Origin: Mycobacterium sp. JS623
GTDB taxonomy: Bacteria; Actinomycetota; Actinomycetes; Mycobacteriales; Mycobacteriaceae
Assembly: GCF_000328565.1 (NCBI RefSeq)
Contig: NC_019966.1
Location: 4,278,001-4,342,000 of the forward strand
Reading direction: 5' to 3'
DNA length: 64,000 nt
Shown: positions 25,106 through 32,620 of the stretch, one piece after another
How the letters are laid out: each line of letters begins with the position of its first letter
How positions within the stretch are numbered: position 1 is the stretch's first letter
The notes under the pieces: model-generated
Database searches by the model: none
The model's input: only the letters and a program-made list of their open reading frames with translations
Told to the model about the DNA's origin: nothing
Position numbers and translations under genes: made by a program

Positions 25106-26103
25106 CCCTGGCCAGCGCTGTCTCTGTCGCCATGTTCGTCGGCGTCCTTGCCTATGCTCTCTTCGCCGGGGCCGACTTTGGCTCTGGTTTCTATGATTTG
25201 ACCGCTGGCAGCGGTATCCGCGGTGCGGAAATGCGGACACTGGTGGACCACAGCATAGGACCGGTGTGGGAAGCCAACCATGTCTGGCTGATCTACGTGC
25301 TGGTGACATGGTGGACCGGTTTTCCGGCCACCTTCGCCGCCGCGACAACCACTCTCTTCATCCCGCTCATGCTGGCCTTAGCGGGGATCGTGTTGCGGGG
25401 AGCCAATTTCGCCTTCCGTAAGCACGCCGAAACCTTCGGGCAGGCACGGTTTTTCGGCGTGATATTCGCTGCGTCGTCGGTTATCACACCGTTCTTCCTG
25501 GGTACAGTGGCCGGGGCGATCGCATCCGGACGGGTACCGGCGAGCGGGTACGGCGACCCGGTCGGCTCCTGGATCAACCCGACATCACTTGTCGGCGGCT
25601 GTCTCGCGGTCACCACCTGCATTTTCCTGGCCGGGGTGTTCCTCACTGCCGACGCCGCCCGCACCGGCCACCCGGAATTGGCCCAACGGCTGCGACGACG
25701 CACGCTCGTCGTAGGCGTTGCCGCGGGCCTCATCGTGTTCACCGGACTTTTTCCGATCCTGCACGACGCACCGACGCTGAGCCGGGGGCTGCTCGGTGCC
25801 GGCCTGCCGCTAGTGGTGCTCGCTGCGGCCGCCGGTATTACCACGATTGTGCTGCTCTATCGCCGAATGTATTCCATTGCACGGGCTTTCGCGGTCACCG
25901 CGGTCGGCGCTGTCGTCGCCGCGTGGGGTGTGGCACAGTATCCGTGGATCCTGGTGGATCAGCTCACCATCGCCCAGGCCGCAGGTGCCGGCGCCACCCT
26001 GGGCGGACTGCTCGTTGTCGTCGGGCTCGCGGTCGTATTCGTGCTGCCGGCGTTTGGCTACCTACTGCGGCTAACCCAAACAGAGAAGCGGAGCCAAACC
26101 TAA
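25102..26103 (+). CDS. cydB: Cytochrome bd-type quinol oxidase subunit II
   Basis: 333-residue membrane partner of the upstream subunit I. The N-terminus has the family pattern FAGADFGSGFYDL and GPVWEANHVWLIY, and about eight to nine membrane helices follow. The ATGA overlap with cydA gives 1:1 coupled synthesis. No small CydX-like subunit is evident immediately downstream, although a 19-codon ORF lies at 26140. The subunit stabilises the oxidase and binds no haem in known structures. Confidence 0.93.
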   Translation: MTLASAVSVAMFVGVLAYALFAGADFGSGFYDLTAGSGIRGAEMRTLVDHSIGPVWEANHVWLIYVLVTWWTGFPATFAAATTTLFIPLMLALAGIVLRGANFAFRKHAETFGQARFFGVIFAASSVITPFFLGTVAGAIASGRVPASGYGDPVGSWINPTSLVGGCLAVTTCIFLAGVFLTADAARTGHPELAQRLRRRTLVVGVAAGLIVFTGLFPILHDAPTLSRGLLGAGLPLVVLAAAAGITTIVLLYRRMYSIARAFAVTAVGAVVAAWGVAQYPWILVDQLTIAQAAGAGATLGGLLVVVGLAVVFVLPAFGYLLRLTQTEKRSQT

Positions 26104-26139
26104 GGGCGCTGGTTCGATCCATGCCCAGGAGGTACACCA

Positions 26140-26199
26140 ATGACGCGGTTCACGCCGACGATGGAATGCGGTAATCCGGCGCGGGGCGCCGTTCGATGA
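26140..26199 (+). CDS. 19-residue leader ORF coupled to the ABC exporter
   Basis: Short ORF MTRFTPTMECGNPARGAVR with a perfect AGGAGG 6 bases before the ATG. Its TGA overlaps the ATG of the ABC exporter gene (ATGA). The exporter start lacks a good ribosome site, so this leader probably recruits ribosomes for it. Not hydrophobic, so unlikely to be a CydX-type subunit. Confidence 0.6.
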   Translation: MTRFTPTMECGNPARGAVR

Positions 26200-28028
26200 C
26201 GGCAGTGGGCCGCCCTGGCAACAGTCCAGAAAGTGTGACTCGCAAGTCCCCTGCTATGCGGCCGCTTGTTCGTGACCTGCTTCGTCCGCACCGCAAGAAA
26301 CTCTCGGTGATTGTGGCCGCGATGCTGGTGGAGACCGTGATGAGCCTGGCGGCGCCGTGGCCGTTGAAGGCCATCATCGACGACGTGGCAGGAAATCAAC
26401 GTCCTCCCAAATGGATTGATTGGCTACTTCCGCTGCTGGGCGGTGATGGCAAGGTCCACATCGCCGAGGCGGCGGGGATCGTGACGGTGCTGATCGCGGT
26501 GGTGGCCGGCGCGGCAATGTATGCGGCCAGTTACTTCACCGAAAGTATGGGTCAGCGCATCGGCAGCGATTTGCGGGTGCGGCTATATCACCATCTGCAG
26601 AAGCTGTCACTGGCCTATTACGACACCACTCGGGTCGGTACGATCCTGAGCACGCTGACTGGAGATGTGGAGACGATTCAGCGCTTCGCGTCGGCTTCTA
26701 CGCTCAACATTTTCACCGACACCCTCACACTGGTCGGCATGGTTGTCGTGATGTTCTGGCTGCGCTGGGATTTCGCGCTTATCGCGCTTGCGGTCGCACC
26801 GCCGTTAGCCGTCGTCGTCTTGCACGTCAGCAAGGCCGTCCGGACCGCGGTGCGCGAGTTGCGAATCCACCAGTCCGAACTGGTGTCCACCCTTCAGGAA
26901 GGCCTCCAGTCGATGGTGGTGGTGCAAGCTTTTTCCGCCGAGGAGCGCCAAGAGCACCGGGTGCGTAAGGCCAACATTGCCAATGTGACCGCGTGGCTGC
27001 GCGCGTACAAGATGTCCACGCTGCTTTCGCCGGTGGTCAGTCTGGTGATCGCGGTGTGTACGGGTCTGGTGCTGTGGCGGGGCTCGTTGCTGATCTTGGC
27101 AGGCACGATGACCTTGGGCACGCTGACCGTATTTCTCGCTTACCTGGCCAAGTTTTTTCAGCCAGTGCGCGCGCTCGCAGAGATGACCAACACGATCGCG
27201 CATGTGTCGGTGGCTTTTCAGCGGGTGCTTGCGGTCGGTGATGCCGACGAGGTCATTCCCGAGCGGCCGGTCCCGAAGAATCCCCCACGGTTTCGCGGTG
27301 AGGTGACCTTCGAGCATGTGCAGTTCGGCTATGACCCGGCGGTGCCGGTGCTACGTGATATCACCTTTGCAATCAAGCCTGGCCAGATGGTGGGCATCGT
27401 CGGTCCCACGGGTAGCGGCAAATCCACCATCATCAGCCACATCGCGCGCTTCCGCGACCCCGACGCCGGCCGCATCACGATCGACGGAGTGGACATCCGA
27501 GACTATAAGCTGCGCGACCTTCGCTCCCAGATCGGCTTTGTGCTGCAGGACACCGTGCTATTGCGCGGGACGGTGCGCGACAACATCGCCTTCGGGCGAC
27601 CGGATGCCACCGAGAAGGAGATCGTGGAAGCGGCTAAAAGCGCCAGCGCCCACGAGTTCATCACCCGGATGCCTGTGGGCTACGACAGCATGATCGGAGA
27701 CCGAGGTCTTACCCTCTCGGGTGGTCAACGCCAGCGCATCGGGATCGCCAGGGCCCTGATCCGCGACAGCCCCATCTTGATACTCGACGAGCCCACAGCA
27801 GCGCTCGATTCTGAGTCCGAACACCTCGTGATCGAGGCCCTCGAGAGGCTCATGACGGGCCGCACCGTCATCACCGTCGCCCATCGCCTCAGCACATTAC
27901 GCAACGTCGACAAGATAATCGTCGTCAAGGACGGCGTCGTGGCCGAAGACGGCACGCACGAGCAACTATTGGCACTCGGCGGCGTCTATGCTCGGCTGCA
28001 CCGTCTGCAATATCAGGCGCCGGCATAG
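26196..28028 (+). CDS. ABC exporter, fused membrane and ATPase domains
   Basis: 610-residue half-transporter of the type I exporter class, working as a dimer. Six membrane helices occupy about residues 30-320 (ABC_membrane), with the ATPase after: Walker A GPTGSGKS, Q-loop QIGFVLQDTVLL, signature LSGGQRQ, Walker B ILILDEPTAAL and switch AHRL. Its position 92 bases after cydB recalls CydDC, the cysteine/glutathione exporter needed for cytochrome bd assembly. Those are two different proteins, whereas this is one self-sufficient half-transporter. A role in bd assembly is inference; a lipid or drug exporter is equally possible. Start chosen from the ATGA coupling to the leader ORF. Confidence 0.9.
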   Translation: MTAVGRPGNSPESVTRKSPAMRPLVRDLLRPHRKKLSVIVAAMLVETVMSLAAPWPLKAIIDDVAGNQRPPKWIDWLLPLLGGDGKVHIAEAAGIVTVLIAVVAGAAMYAASYFTESMGQRIGSDLRVRLYHHLQKLSLAYYDTTRVGTILSTLTGDVETIQRFASASTLNIFTDTLTLVGMVVVMFWLRWDFALIALAVAPPLAVVVLHVSKAVRTAVRELRIHQSELVSTLQEGLQSMVVVQAFSAEERQEHRVRKANIANVTAWLRAYKMSTLLSPVVSLVIAVCTGLVLWRGSLLILAGTMTLGTLTVFLAYLAKFFQPVRALAEMTNTIAHVSVAFQRVLAVGDADEVIPERPVPKNPPRFRGEVTFEHVQFGYDPAVPVLRDITFAIKPGQMVGIVGPTGSGKSTIISHIARFRDPDAGRITIDGVDIRDYKLRDLRSQIGFVLQDTVLLRGTVRDNIAFGRPDATEKEIVEAAKSASAHEFITRMPVGYDSMIGDRGLTLSGGQRQRIGIARALIRDSPILILDEPTAALDSESEHLVIEALERLMTGRTVITVAHRLSTLRNVDKIIVVKDGVVAEDGTHEQLLALGGVYARLHRLQYQAPA

Positions 28029-28049
28029 ATGCGCCTACTCTTGCTTGGT

Positions 28050-28688
28050 CTAGTCGGTATTGCGATATGTGGCGTGTTTCGCCGGTGACTCAGCCGGCTT
28101 AGCCGTTGGGCGCCCAGGACGGTCGGCCTCGAAAGCCTTGATCGTCGCTGCGATCACGCTTTGTTCCAGCTGGTTCGCGTCGGGGCCGGCGTGCCCCTCA
28201 ACGTGTGCGCGCTGCGGCTCATCCCCGGCGTCCAAATTCTTAATGGCGTCCCGGTAGGGAAGTGTCGCTTTACGCCTGTGCCGTCGGTAGGCGGCATACG
28301 GCGGTATCGGGCCGACGATGGTCAGACCGACGCAGACCCAGCGTATCGCGGCGACCAAATCGTCGGGAATTCCCAAGGCTTTTGGGAACGCGGCTTCCAC
28401 ACACAGCAAGAGGAACAGCCCGCCCGTCAAATACAGATACAGTTTCACCAGTCGGAACCACGCCGAGGCCCATAGTTCGACCTGACACAGCTGCCACAGA
28501 ATCGCCCGCTGCAGAGCGTGATTCGGGTTTAGGCGCGCAGGCAGACTAGTATGAACTTCAACCAGAGCCCTGAGCCGCTCGATGCGCCGGCCGCTGCGAT
28601 TGACGAACAAGAACGTACCGGTCACCGCCGAGGCGATGAGCGGAACCGCCGCGGTCGACAACCTGAGCAAATCGTCTGTGACGTGCAT
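28050..28688 (-). CDS. Hypothetical membrane protein
   Basis: 212 residues with three hydrophobic helices (about residues 12-28, 82-100 and 112-132) and a long charged C-terminal tail rich in Ala, Pro and basic residues. Family not recognised. The ATG at 28688 lacks a strong ribosome site. It is convergent with the ABC exporter gene, with a gap of only 21 bases. Confidence 0.6.
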   Translation of the reverse strand: MHVTDDLLRLSTAAVPLIASAVTGTFLFVNRSGRRIERLRALVEVHTSLPARLNPNHALQRAILWQLCQVELWASAWFRLVKLYLYLTGGLFLLLCVEAAFPKALGIPDDLVAAIRWVCVGLTIVGPIPPYAAYRRHRRKATLPYRDAIKNLDAGDEPQRAHVEGHAGPDANQLEQSVIAATIKAFEADRPGRPTAKPAESPAKHATYRNTD

Positions 28689-28994
28689 CGTGGCCGGCGC
28701 TTCAACGGCGAGCGCGAGGCGACGGACGGCCCGGTTGCCACCCGCTCACTGCCGCAGCATCTAGTGAGTCCTGCGCATCGACGAATCGACCGCCGGCCAA
28801 GCTATGCCCAATCCGGCCCTGTGGCCAGGCTTTTGGCTCATTACCTTGGGTTCGCATTCGAGATTGCTCCTTTTTTTCCGATCTGAGCCCTTGTCTGGTC
28901 TCGGTCGGCGTTAGGCAGGGTGTCGTTCCGCAGGGAACGTTGGGCGATCCAGCCGGCTGTGGCGTTGACGCAGAATTCGGTAGCCGAACGCAGA
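28689..28994. other. Intergenic region, nothing identified
   Basis: About 300 bases between the hypothetical membrane protein (transcribed leftward from 28688) and the terminator of the acyl-CoA operon. It should hold the promoter of the membrane-protein gene. No plausible ORF. Confidence 0.45.
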
Positions 28995-29024
28995 ACCGGC
29001 CCCGGCGTGGACGCCGGGACCGGT
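28995..29024 (-). terminator. Hairpin terminator of the acyl-CoA degradation operon
   Basis: A 13-bp stem (ACCGGCCCCGGCG / CGCCGGGACCGGT, one G-T wobble) with a TGGA loop, 10 bases after the last stop codon on the minus strand. It has no long U-tract, as is common in mycobacteria. Confidence 0.75.
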
Positions 29025-29034
29025 CCTGTTCGAC

Positions 29035-30237
29035 TCACACGAAGGCGCTGTGCCCTGTGATCGCTTTGCCGACGATCAGGGTTTGCATCTGGTAGGTGCC
29101 CTCGAAGGAGTAGATGGCTTCCGAATCGGCCATGTACCGCGCGACGTCGTAGTCGAGCACGATCCCATTGCCGCCGCAGATCTCGCGGCACCAGGTCACC
29201 ACCTCGCGCATCCGGGCGGTGGCGTACAACTTGGCCAGCGACGCCTGCGCGTCATCGAAGACACCGGCGTCTTGTTGCCGGGCCAGCTGCGCCACCATGC
29301 CCCATGAAGCGGTGATGTTGGCCAGGCTCTTGACGAGCAGATCCTGGATCATTTGGAACTTGGCGATCGGCCTCCCAAACTGCTCACGCTTCTTTGCGTA
29401 CTCCAGGGCGTGTTCGTAGGCGCCGACCATCACGCCGACCGCCATCCAACTCACCGCGGTGCGCGTGAAGCGCAGGATCTTGGCAACATCCTTGAATGAG
29501 TTGATGTTTTGCAGCCGATTGGCCTCGGGCACCCGCACATTGGTCAGGGTGATCTCGGCGTTCTGCACGGTCCGCAACGACACCTTGTTTTCGATTTTCA
29601 CCGGGCTGAACCCCGGGGTGCCCTTCTCCACAACGAACCCTTTGACGTTGTTGTCGGCGAGGTCGCGAGCATAGATCACCACATAGTCGGCGAAGGTGGC
29701 GTTGCCGATCCAGCGCTTGGCTCCGTTGAGCACCCAGGTGTCGCCTTCGCGCTTGGCGGTGGTGCGCAAGCCGCCGGAGGCATCGGACCCGCTCAGCGGC
29801 TCGGTCAATCCGAACGCGCCGATTTTCTTGAACGAGGTCATCGCAGGCAGGAACCTGTCGCGCTGCTCCTTGTTGCCGCCGTCATAGATCGAGTCGCCCG
29901 CGAGCCCATTGTGCACACCAAAGAACACCGACACCGACGGGTCGAGGCGGGCCAGCTCGACTGCCAGCATCCCACTGAGCATGTTGGTGACTGCCGGCTT
30001 GTGGTCGCCGTAGCCGTCGTAGGCAAGCCCGCCCAGCCCACTTGTGGCGAACTTATCGATCAACTCGAACGGGAACTCGGCCTTGGCCCAGGCTTCGTTG
30101 ACCAGCGGCTTGATCTCATCGCGCAGGAAGGTACGGGCCTTGCGCAAGATCTTGCGTTCTTCGTCGGAGAGCAGGCCCTCGAAGTTGTAGAAGTCGCCGA
30201 CAAGCCCGGGTTCGACGCCGTTAACGGTGGTGGTCAT
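29035..30237 (-). CDS. Acyl-CoA dehydrogenase, glutaryl-CoA dehydrogenase-like
   Basis: 400-residue FAD acyl-CoA dehydrogenase, last gene of an operon. The active-site Glu lies in SFEGTYQMQTLIVG, and GGNGIVLDYDVARYMAD and FGLTEPLSGSD are typical. The SFEGT / GGNGI pattern resembles glutaryl-CoA dehydrogenases more than medium-chain enzymes, but I cannot fix the substrate. The start at 30237 (MTTTVNG) lies one base after the upstream stop; the ORF extends to 30267 inside the neighbour, which I reject. It works with the upstream 3-hydroxyacyl-CoA dehydrogenase and enoyl-CoA hydratase, giving three of the four beta-oxidation steps. Confidence 0.9.
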   Translation of the reverse strand: MTTTVNGVEPGLVGDFYNFEGLLSDEERKILRKARTFLRDEIKPLVNEAWAKAEFPFELIDKFATSGLGGLAYDGYGDHKPAVTNMLSGMLAVELARLDPSVSVFFGVHNGLAGDSIYDGGNKEQRDRFLPAMTSFKKIGAFGLTEPLSGSDASGGLRTTAKREGDTWVLNGAKRWIGNATFADYVVIYARDLADNNVKGFVVEKGTPGFSPVKIENKVSLRTVQNAEITLTNVRVPEANRLQNINSFKDVAKILRFTRTAVSWMAVGVMVGAYEHALEYAKKREQFGRPIAKFQMIQDLLVKSLANITASWGMVAQLARQQDAGVFDDAQASLAKLYATARMREVVTWCREICGGNGIVLDYDVARYMADSEAIYSFEGTYQMQTLIVGKAITGHSAFV

Positions 30238-30238
30238 A

Positions 30239-31183
30239 TCACTTCTCTTTCTTGTTGTGGTTAACACTGGCCAGCGCGGCTAGCACCGCGAGTTGCTTGC
30301 GGTCGCGCTCCGCGGCGAGTTCGGTGTATGACGAAGCCCCGTAGGTCTTCTCCACGGCCTCGATGAGCCGCTCCCGCACCTTCGGGTCTTGGGTGACTTC
30401 GCCGAGTTGCATCTTGTCCATCTCTTTGCCGATGTGATCGGCGAGGTGGCGATAGCCGCCGGGTCCCCCGCCCAGGTGTCCGCTGAGGAACGGCCCGATG
30501 GTCGCGTAGCGGATGCCCAGCGAGTTGGTGACCACCTTGTCGAGGTCTTCGGGGGTGACCACGCCCTGCTGGACGAGGTAGCTGGCTTCACGGCTGATTG
30601 CGTTCTGCAACCGGTTGCCGACGAATCCGGGCATTTCCTTGCGCACGACGACCGGGGTCCGCCCCAGGAAGGTGTAGAAGTCCACCGCGGCGGAGACGGC
30701 GTCTTCGGTGGTGTGTTCGCCGGGCACGATTTCGACCAGCGGCATCAGATGCGGCGGGTTGAACGGATGCCCGATCAGGATGCGGCCGGCGTCCTCGATC
30801 CCGTCGGTGAACGTGGTGGCCGGCAGCGCCGAGGAGGAGCTCGCAAGCAGCGCATGCTTGGGGGCATCACGCACCAGCCTGGCGAACAAATCCTTTTTGA
30901 ACTCAACGCTCTCGGGACCATTTTCCTGCACGACGTCGGCGTCTCGCACCGCGTCGCTAAGGTCGCCGGCCACCTGCACCCGGTCGGCCAGTCCGTCGAC
31001 GTTCAGCCCCACAGCGGCCAACTGTGGACCAAACTCCCCCAACGCCTCGGCCAGGGCGTCCGCCAAATCCGGGCGGGGGTCGCTGACCCGGACGTTCATC
31101 CCATAGGCGGCAAATAGTGCCGTCCAGGACAACCCGATGGTGCCCGCCCCGATCACCACGGCGGTGCGGAATTGCTGTGTCAT
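30239..31183 (-). CDS. 3-hydroxyacyl-CoA dehydrogenase
   Basis: 314-residue NAD-dependent enzyme oxidising 3-hydroxyacyl-CoA. The Rossmann motif VVIGAGTIGLSWTALFA is at the N-terminus; catalytic His is in IGHPFNPPHLMPLVE, and the Asn-rich region is FVGNRLQNAI. A single-domain short form (no hydratase fusion). ATG 31183 has AAAGAGAG upstream. The frame stays open another 35 codons to a GTG at 31288, with a plausible coding composition (VKHDGAPRVQELVRTQ), so an N-terminal extension cannot be excluded. Neighbours on both sides are beta-oxidation enzymes on the same strand. Confidence 0.9.
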   Translation of the reverse strand: MTQQFRTAVVIGAGTIGLSWTALFAAYGMNVRVSDPRPDLADALAEALGEFGPQLAAVGLNVDGLADRVQVAGDLSDAVRDADVVQENGPESVEFKKDLFARLVRDAPKHALLASSSSALPATTFTDGIEDAGRILIGHPFNPPHLMPLVEIVPGEHTTEDAVSAAVDFYTFLGRTPVVVRKEMPGFVGNRLQNAISREASYLVQQGVVTPEDLDKVVTNSLGIRYATIGPFLSGHLGGGPGGYRHLADHIGKEMDKMQLGEVTQDPKVRERLIEAVEKTYGASSYTELAAERDRKQLAVLAALASVNHNKKEK

Positions 31184-31294
31184 TTCATGCTCTCTTTCAG
31201 ATAGTCAAAAACCGGTTGGACCGGAGCTGGGGTCAAATCTGTTGTCTGAGTGCGCACCAGCTCCTGGACCCGCGGCGCACCGTCATGCTTCACG

Positions 31295-32074
31295 TCATTT
31301 GCCTTTCCATTGCGGCGCGCGACGCTCGGCGAAGGCGGTCATCCCTTCGCGGACGTCGGCCGAGGCCATCAGGTCGGCGAATACCTTGCGCTGCAAGGCG
31401 AATGCGTCGGCCTCGGGCACCCCGTCGGCCGAGCGCACCATCTTCTTGACCGCGGTCAACGCCAGCGGGGCGTTCAGCGTGAGCTGGTCGGCCAGCTCGA
31501 GGGCGGCGGCGACGGCTTCACCGGGGGCAGTGACCCGGTTGACGACGCCCAGCTCCGCACCCTGGCGCCCGGTGACCGGCTGGCCGGTCAGCAGAAACTC
31601 CATCGCCAGGTGATACGGGATCCGCTTGGGCAGCCGGATAACTCCGCCACCGGCTGCGATGAGCCCCCGTGTGACTTCGGGCAGGCCGAATTTGGCGTCC
31701 TCGGCGGCGACGATCAGATCGCAACCCAATGCCAGCTCGAAGCCACCGCCAAGCGCGTAACCCTCCACCGCGGCGATCAGCGGCTTGCTGATCTGAGCCT
31801 CTGTCAATCCAGCGAATCCGCGGCCGGGCACCTCGGGGGTCTCGCCCTTGAGGGCCGCCTTGAGGTCCATGCCGGTGCAGAAGGTGCCCTCCGCGCCGGT
31901 GAGCACGCCCACCCGCAGCCCGGCGTCGGCTTCCAGCTCATCCAGCGCGGCGGTCACCCCGGCGGCCACCGCGGCGTTAACCGCGTTGCGCGCCTTGGGC
32001 CGGTCGATGGTGATCAGCAAGCTCGAACCGATTCGCTCGGTGCGTACTTCGGTCGATACTTCAGTGCTGCTCAT
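31295..32074 (-). CDS. Enoyl-CoA hydratase/crotonase family protein
   Basis: 259-residue crotonase-fold enzyme. Both catalytic glutamates of hydratases are present: GGGFELALGCDL and KFGLPEVTRGLI. The oxyanion-hole segment is GTFCTGMDLKA. Its ATG overlaps the stop of a 48-codon ORF (ATGA) and has GGAAGG about 9 bases upstream. It precedes the hydroxyacyl-CoA and acyl-CoA dehydrogenase genes, so a standard beta-oxidation hydratase is likely. Confidence 0.9.
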   Translation of the reverse strand: MSSTEVSTEVRTERIGSSLLITIDRPKARNAVNAAVAAGVTAALDELEADAGLRVGVLTGAEGTFCTGMDLKAALKGETPEVPGRGFAGLTEAQISKPLIAAVEGYALGGGFELALGCDLIVAAEDAKFGLPEVTRGLIAAGGGVIRLPKRIPYHLAMEFLLTGQPVTGRQGAELGVVNRVTAPGEAVAAALELADQLTLNAPLALTAVKKMVRSADGVPEADAFALQRKVFADLMASADVREGMTAFAERRAPQWKGK

Positions 32075-32217
32075 GCTGTCTGCCTTCCTGTCGGCGTCGT
32101 TGCTGGTAGCTCAGCCAGAACCTCGGCGGTGTGGGCCGCAGACGGGGCTATCACTGCGGGAGCCAACTCGATCAACCGCACCCCGGCCTTCGGCCCCGCG
32201 TTGGTTGTCTCTGCCAT
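32071..32217 (-). CDS. 48-residue ORF, possible CaiB/BaiF CoA-transferase remnant
   Basis: Opens MAETTNAGPKAGVRLIELAP with AAGGAA 9 bases upstream and overlaps the crotonase start by ATGA. The stretch GPKAGVRLIELAPAVIAPSA, then LAELPA, resembles the N-terminus of CaiB/BaiF family CoA-transferases (GPLxGVRVIELxxxxxxPxA, then LADLGA), after which the protein ends. It may be the residue of a CoA-transferase gene that once headed this degradation operon, or a coupling ORF kept for translation. Strong start and stop signals support its being translated. Confidence 0.5.
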   Translation of the reverse strand: MAETTNAGPKAGVRLIELAPAVIAPSAAHTAEVLAELPATTPTGRQTA

Positions 32218-32620
32218 CGATTAATTCCTTTCGACATGATTGATTACGCGTGGTAACCACATTCGCGGTTCACCCCAGGCGATGTCGTCATCGCTAACGC
32301 CCAAGACCGCTGCATAACGGTGAAGTACGTGTACTTGCCAGCCCGTATCTGCGGTGCCCGGCTAGCCGGAATAGAGCAGCTGCGGCTGCAGATCGCGGGC
32401 GCGCCGGCGGGGATGTGCGACAACGCATCTTCGGTCCTGTCTTCTTCGGCGGCCCGGATCGGATCGCAGATGCGTTGTCGCAGAACGCTTTAGGCAGCGA
32501 GGATGTGATCGCGTCGATCCGGTACGCGGGTCCGCAGCCGGCATGAGGCAGACCCGCGCGAACCGATGCAGCCCAGAATGTGTCCGCTGAACCGGTCGGC
32601 CACACGTTGACCGACACCTC
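32218..32620. other. Intergenic region with a perfect 15-bp inverted repeat
   Basis: About 400 bases between the glycosyltransferase gene and the acyl-CoA operon, both on the minus strand. TGCGACAACGCATCT at 32416-32430 recurs as its exact reverse complement at 32468-32482 (37-base spacer). Each arm also contains the small palindrome TGCG-ACAA-CGCA. It lies about 200 bases upstream of the operon and 140 bases after the glycosyltransferase stop, so it could be an operator or part of a terminator. No convincing gene. Confidence 0.55.
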
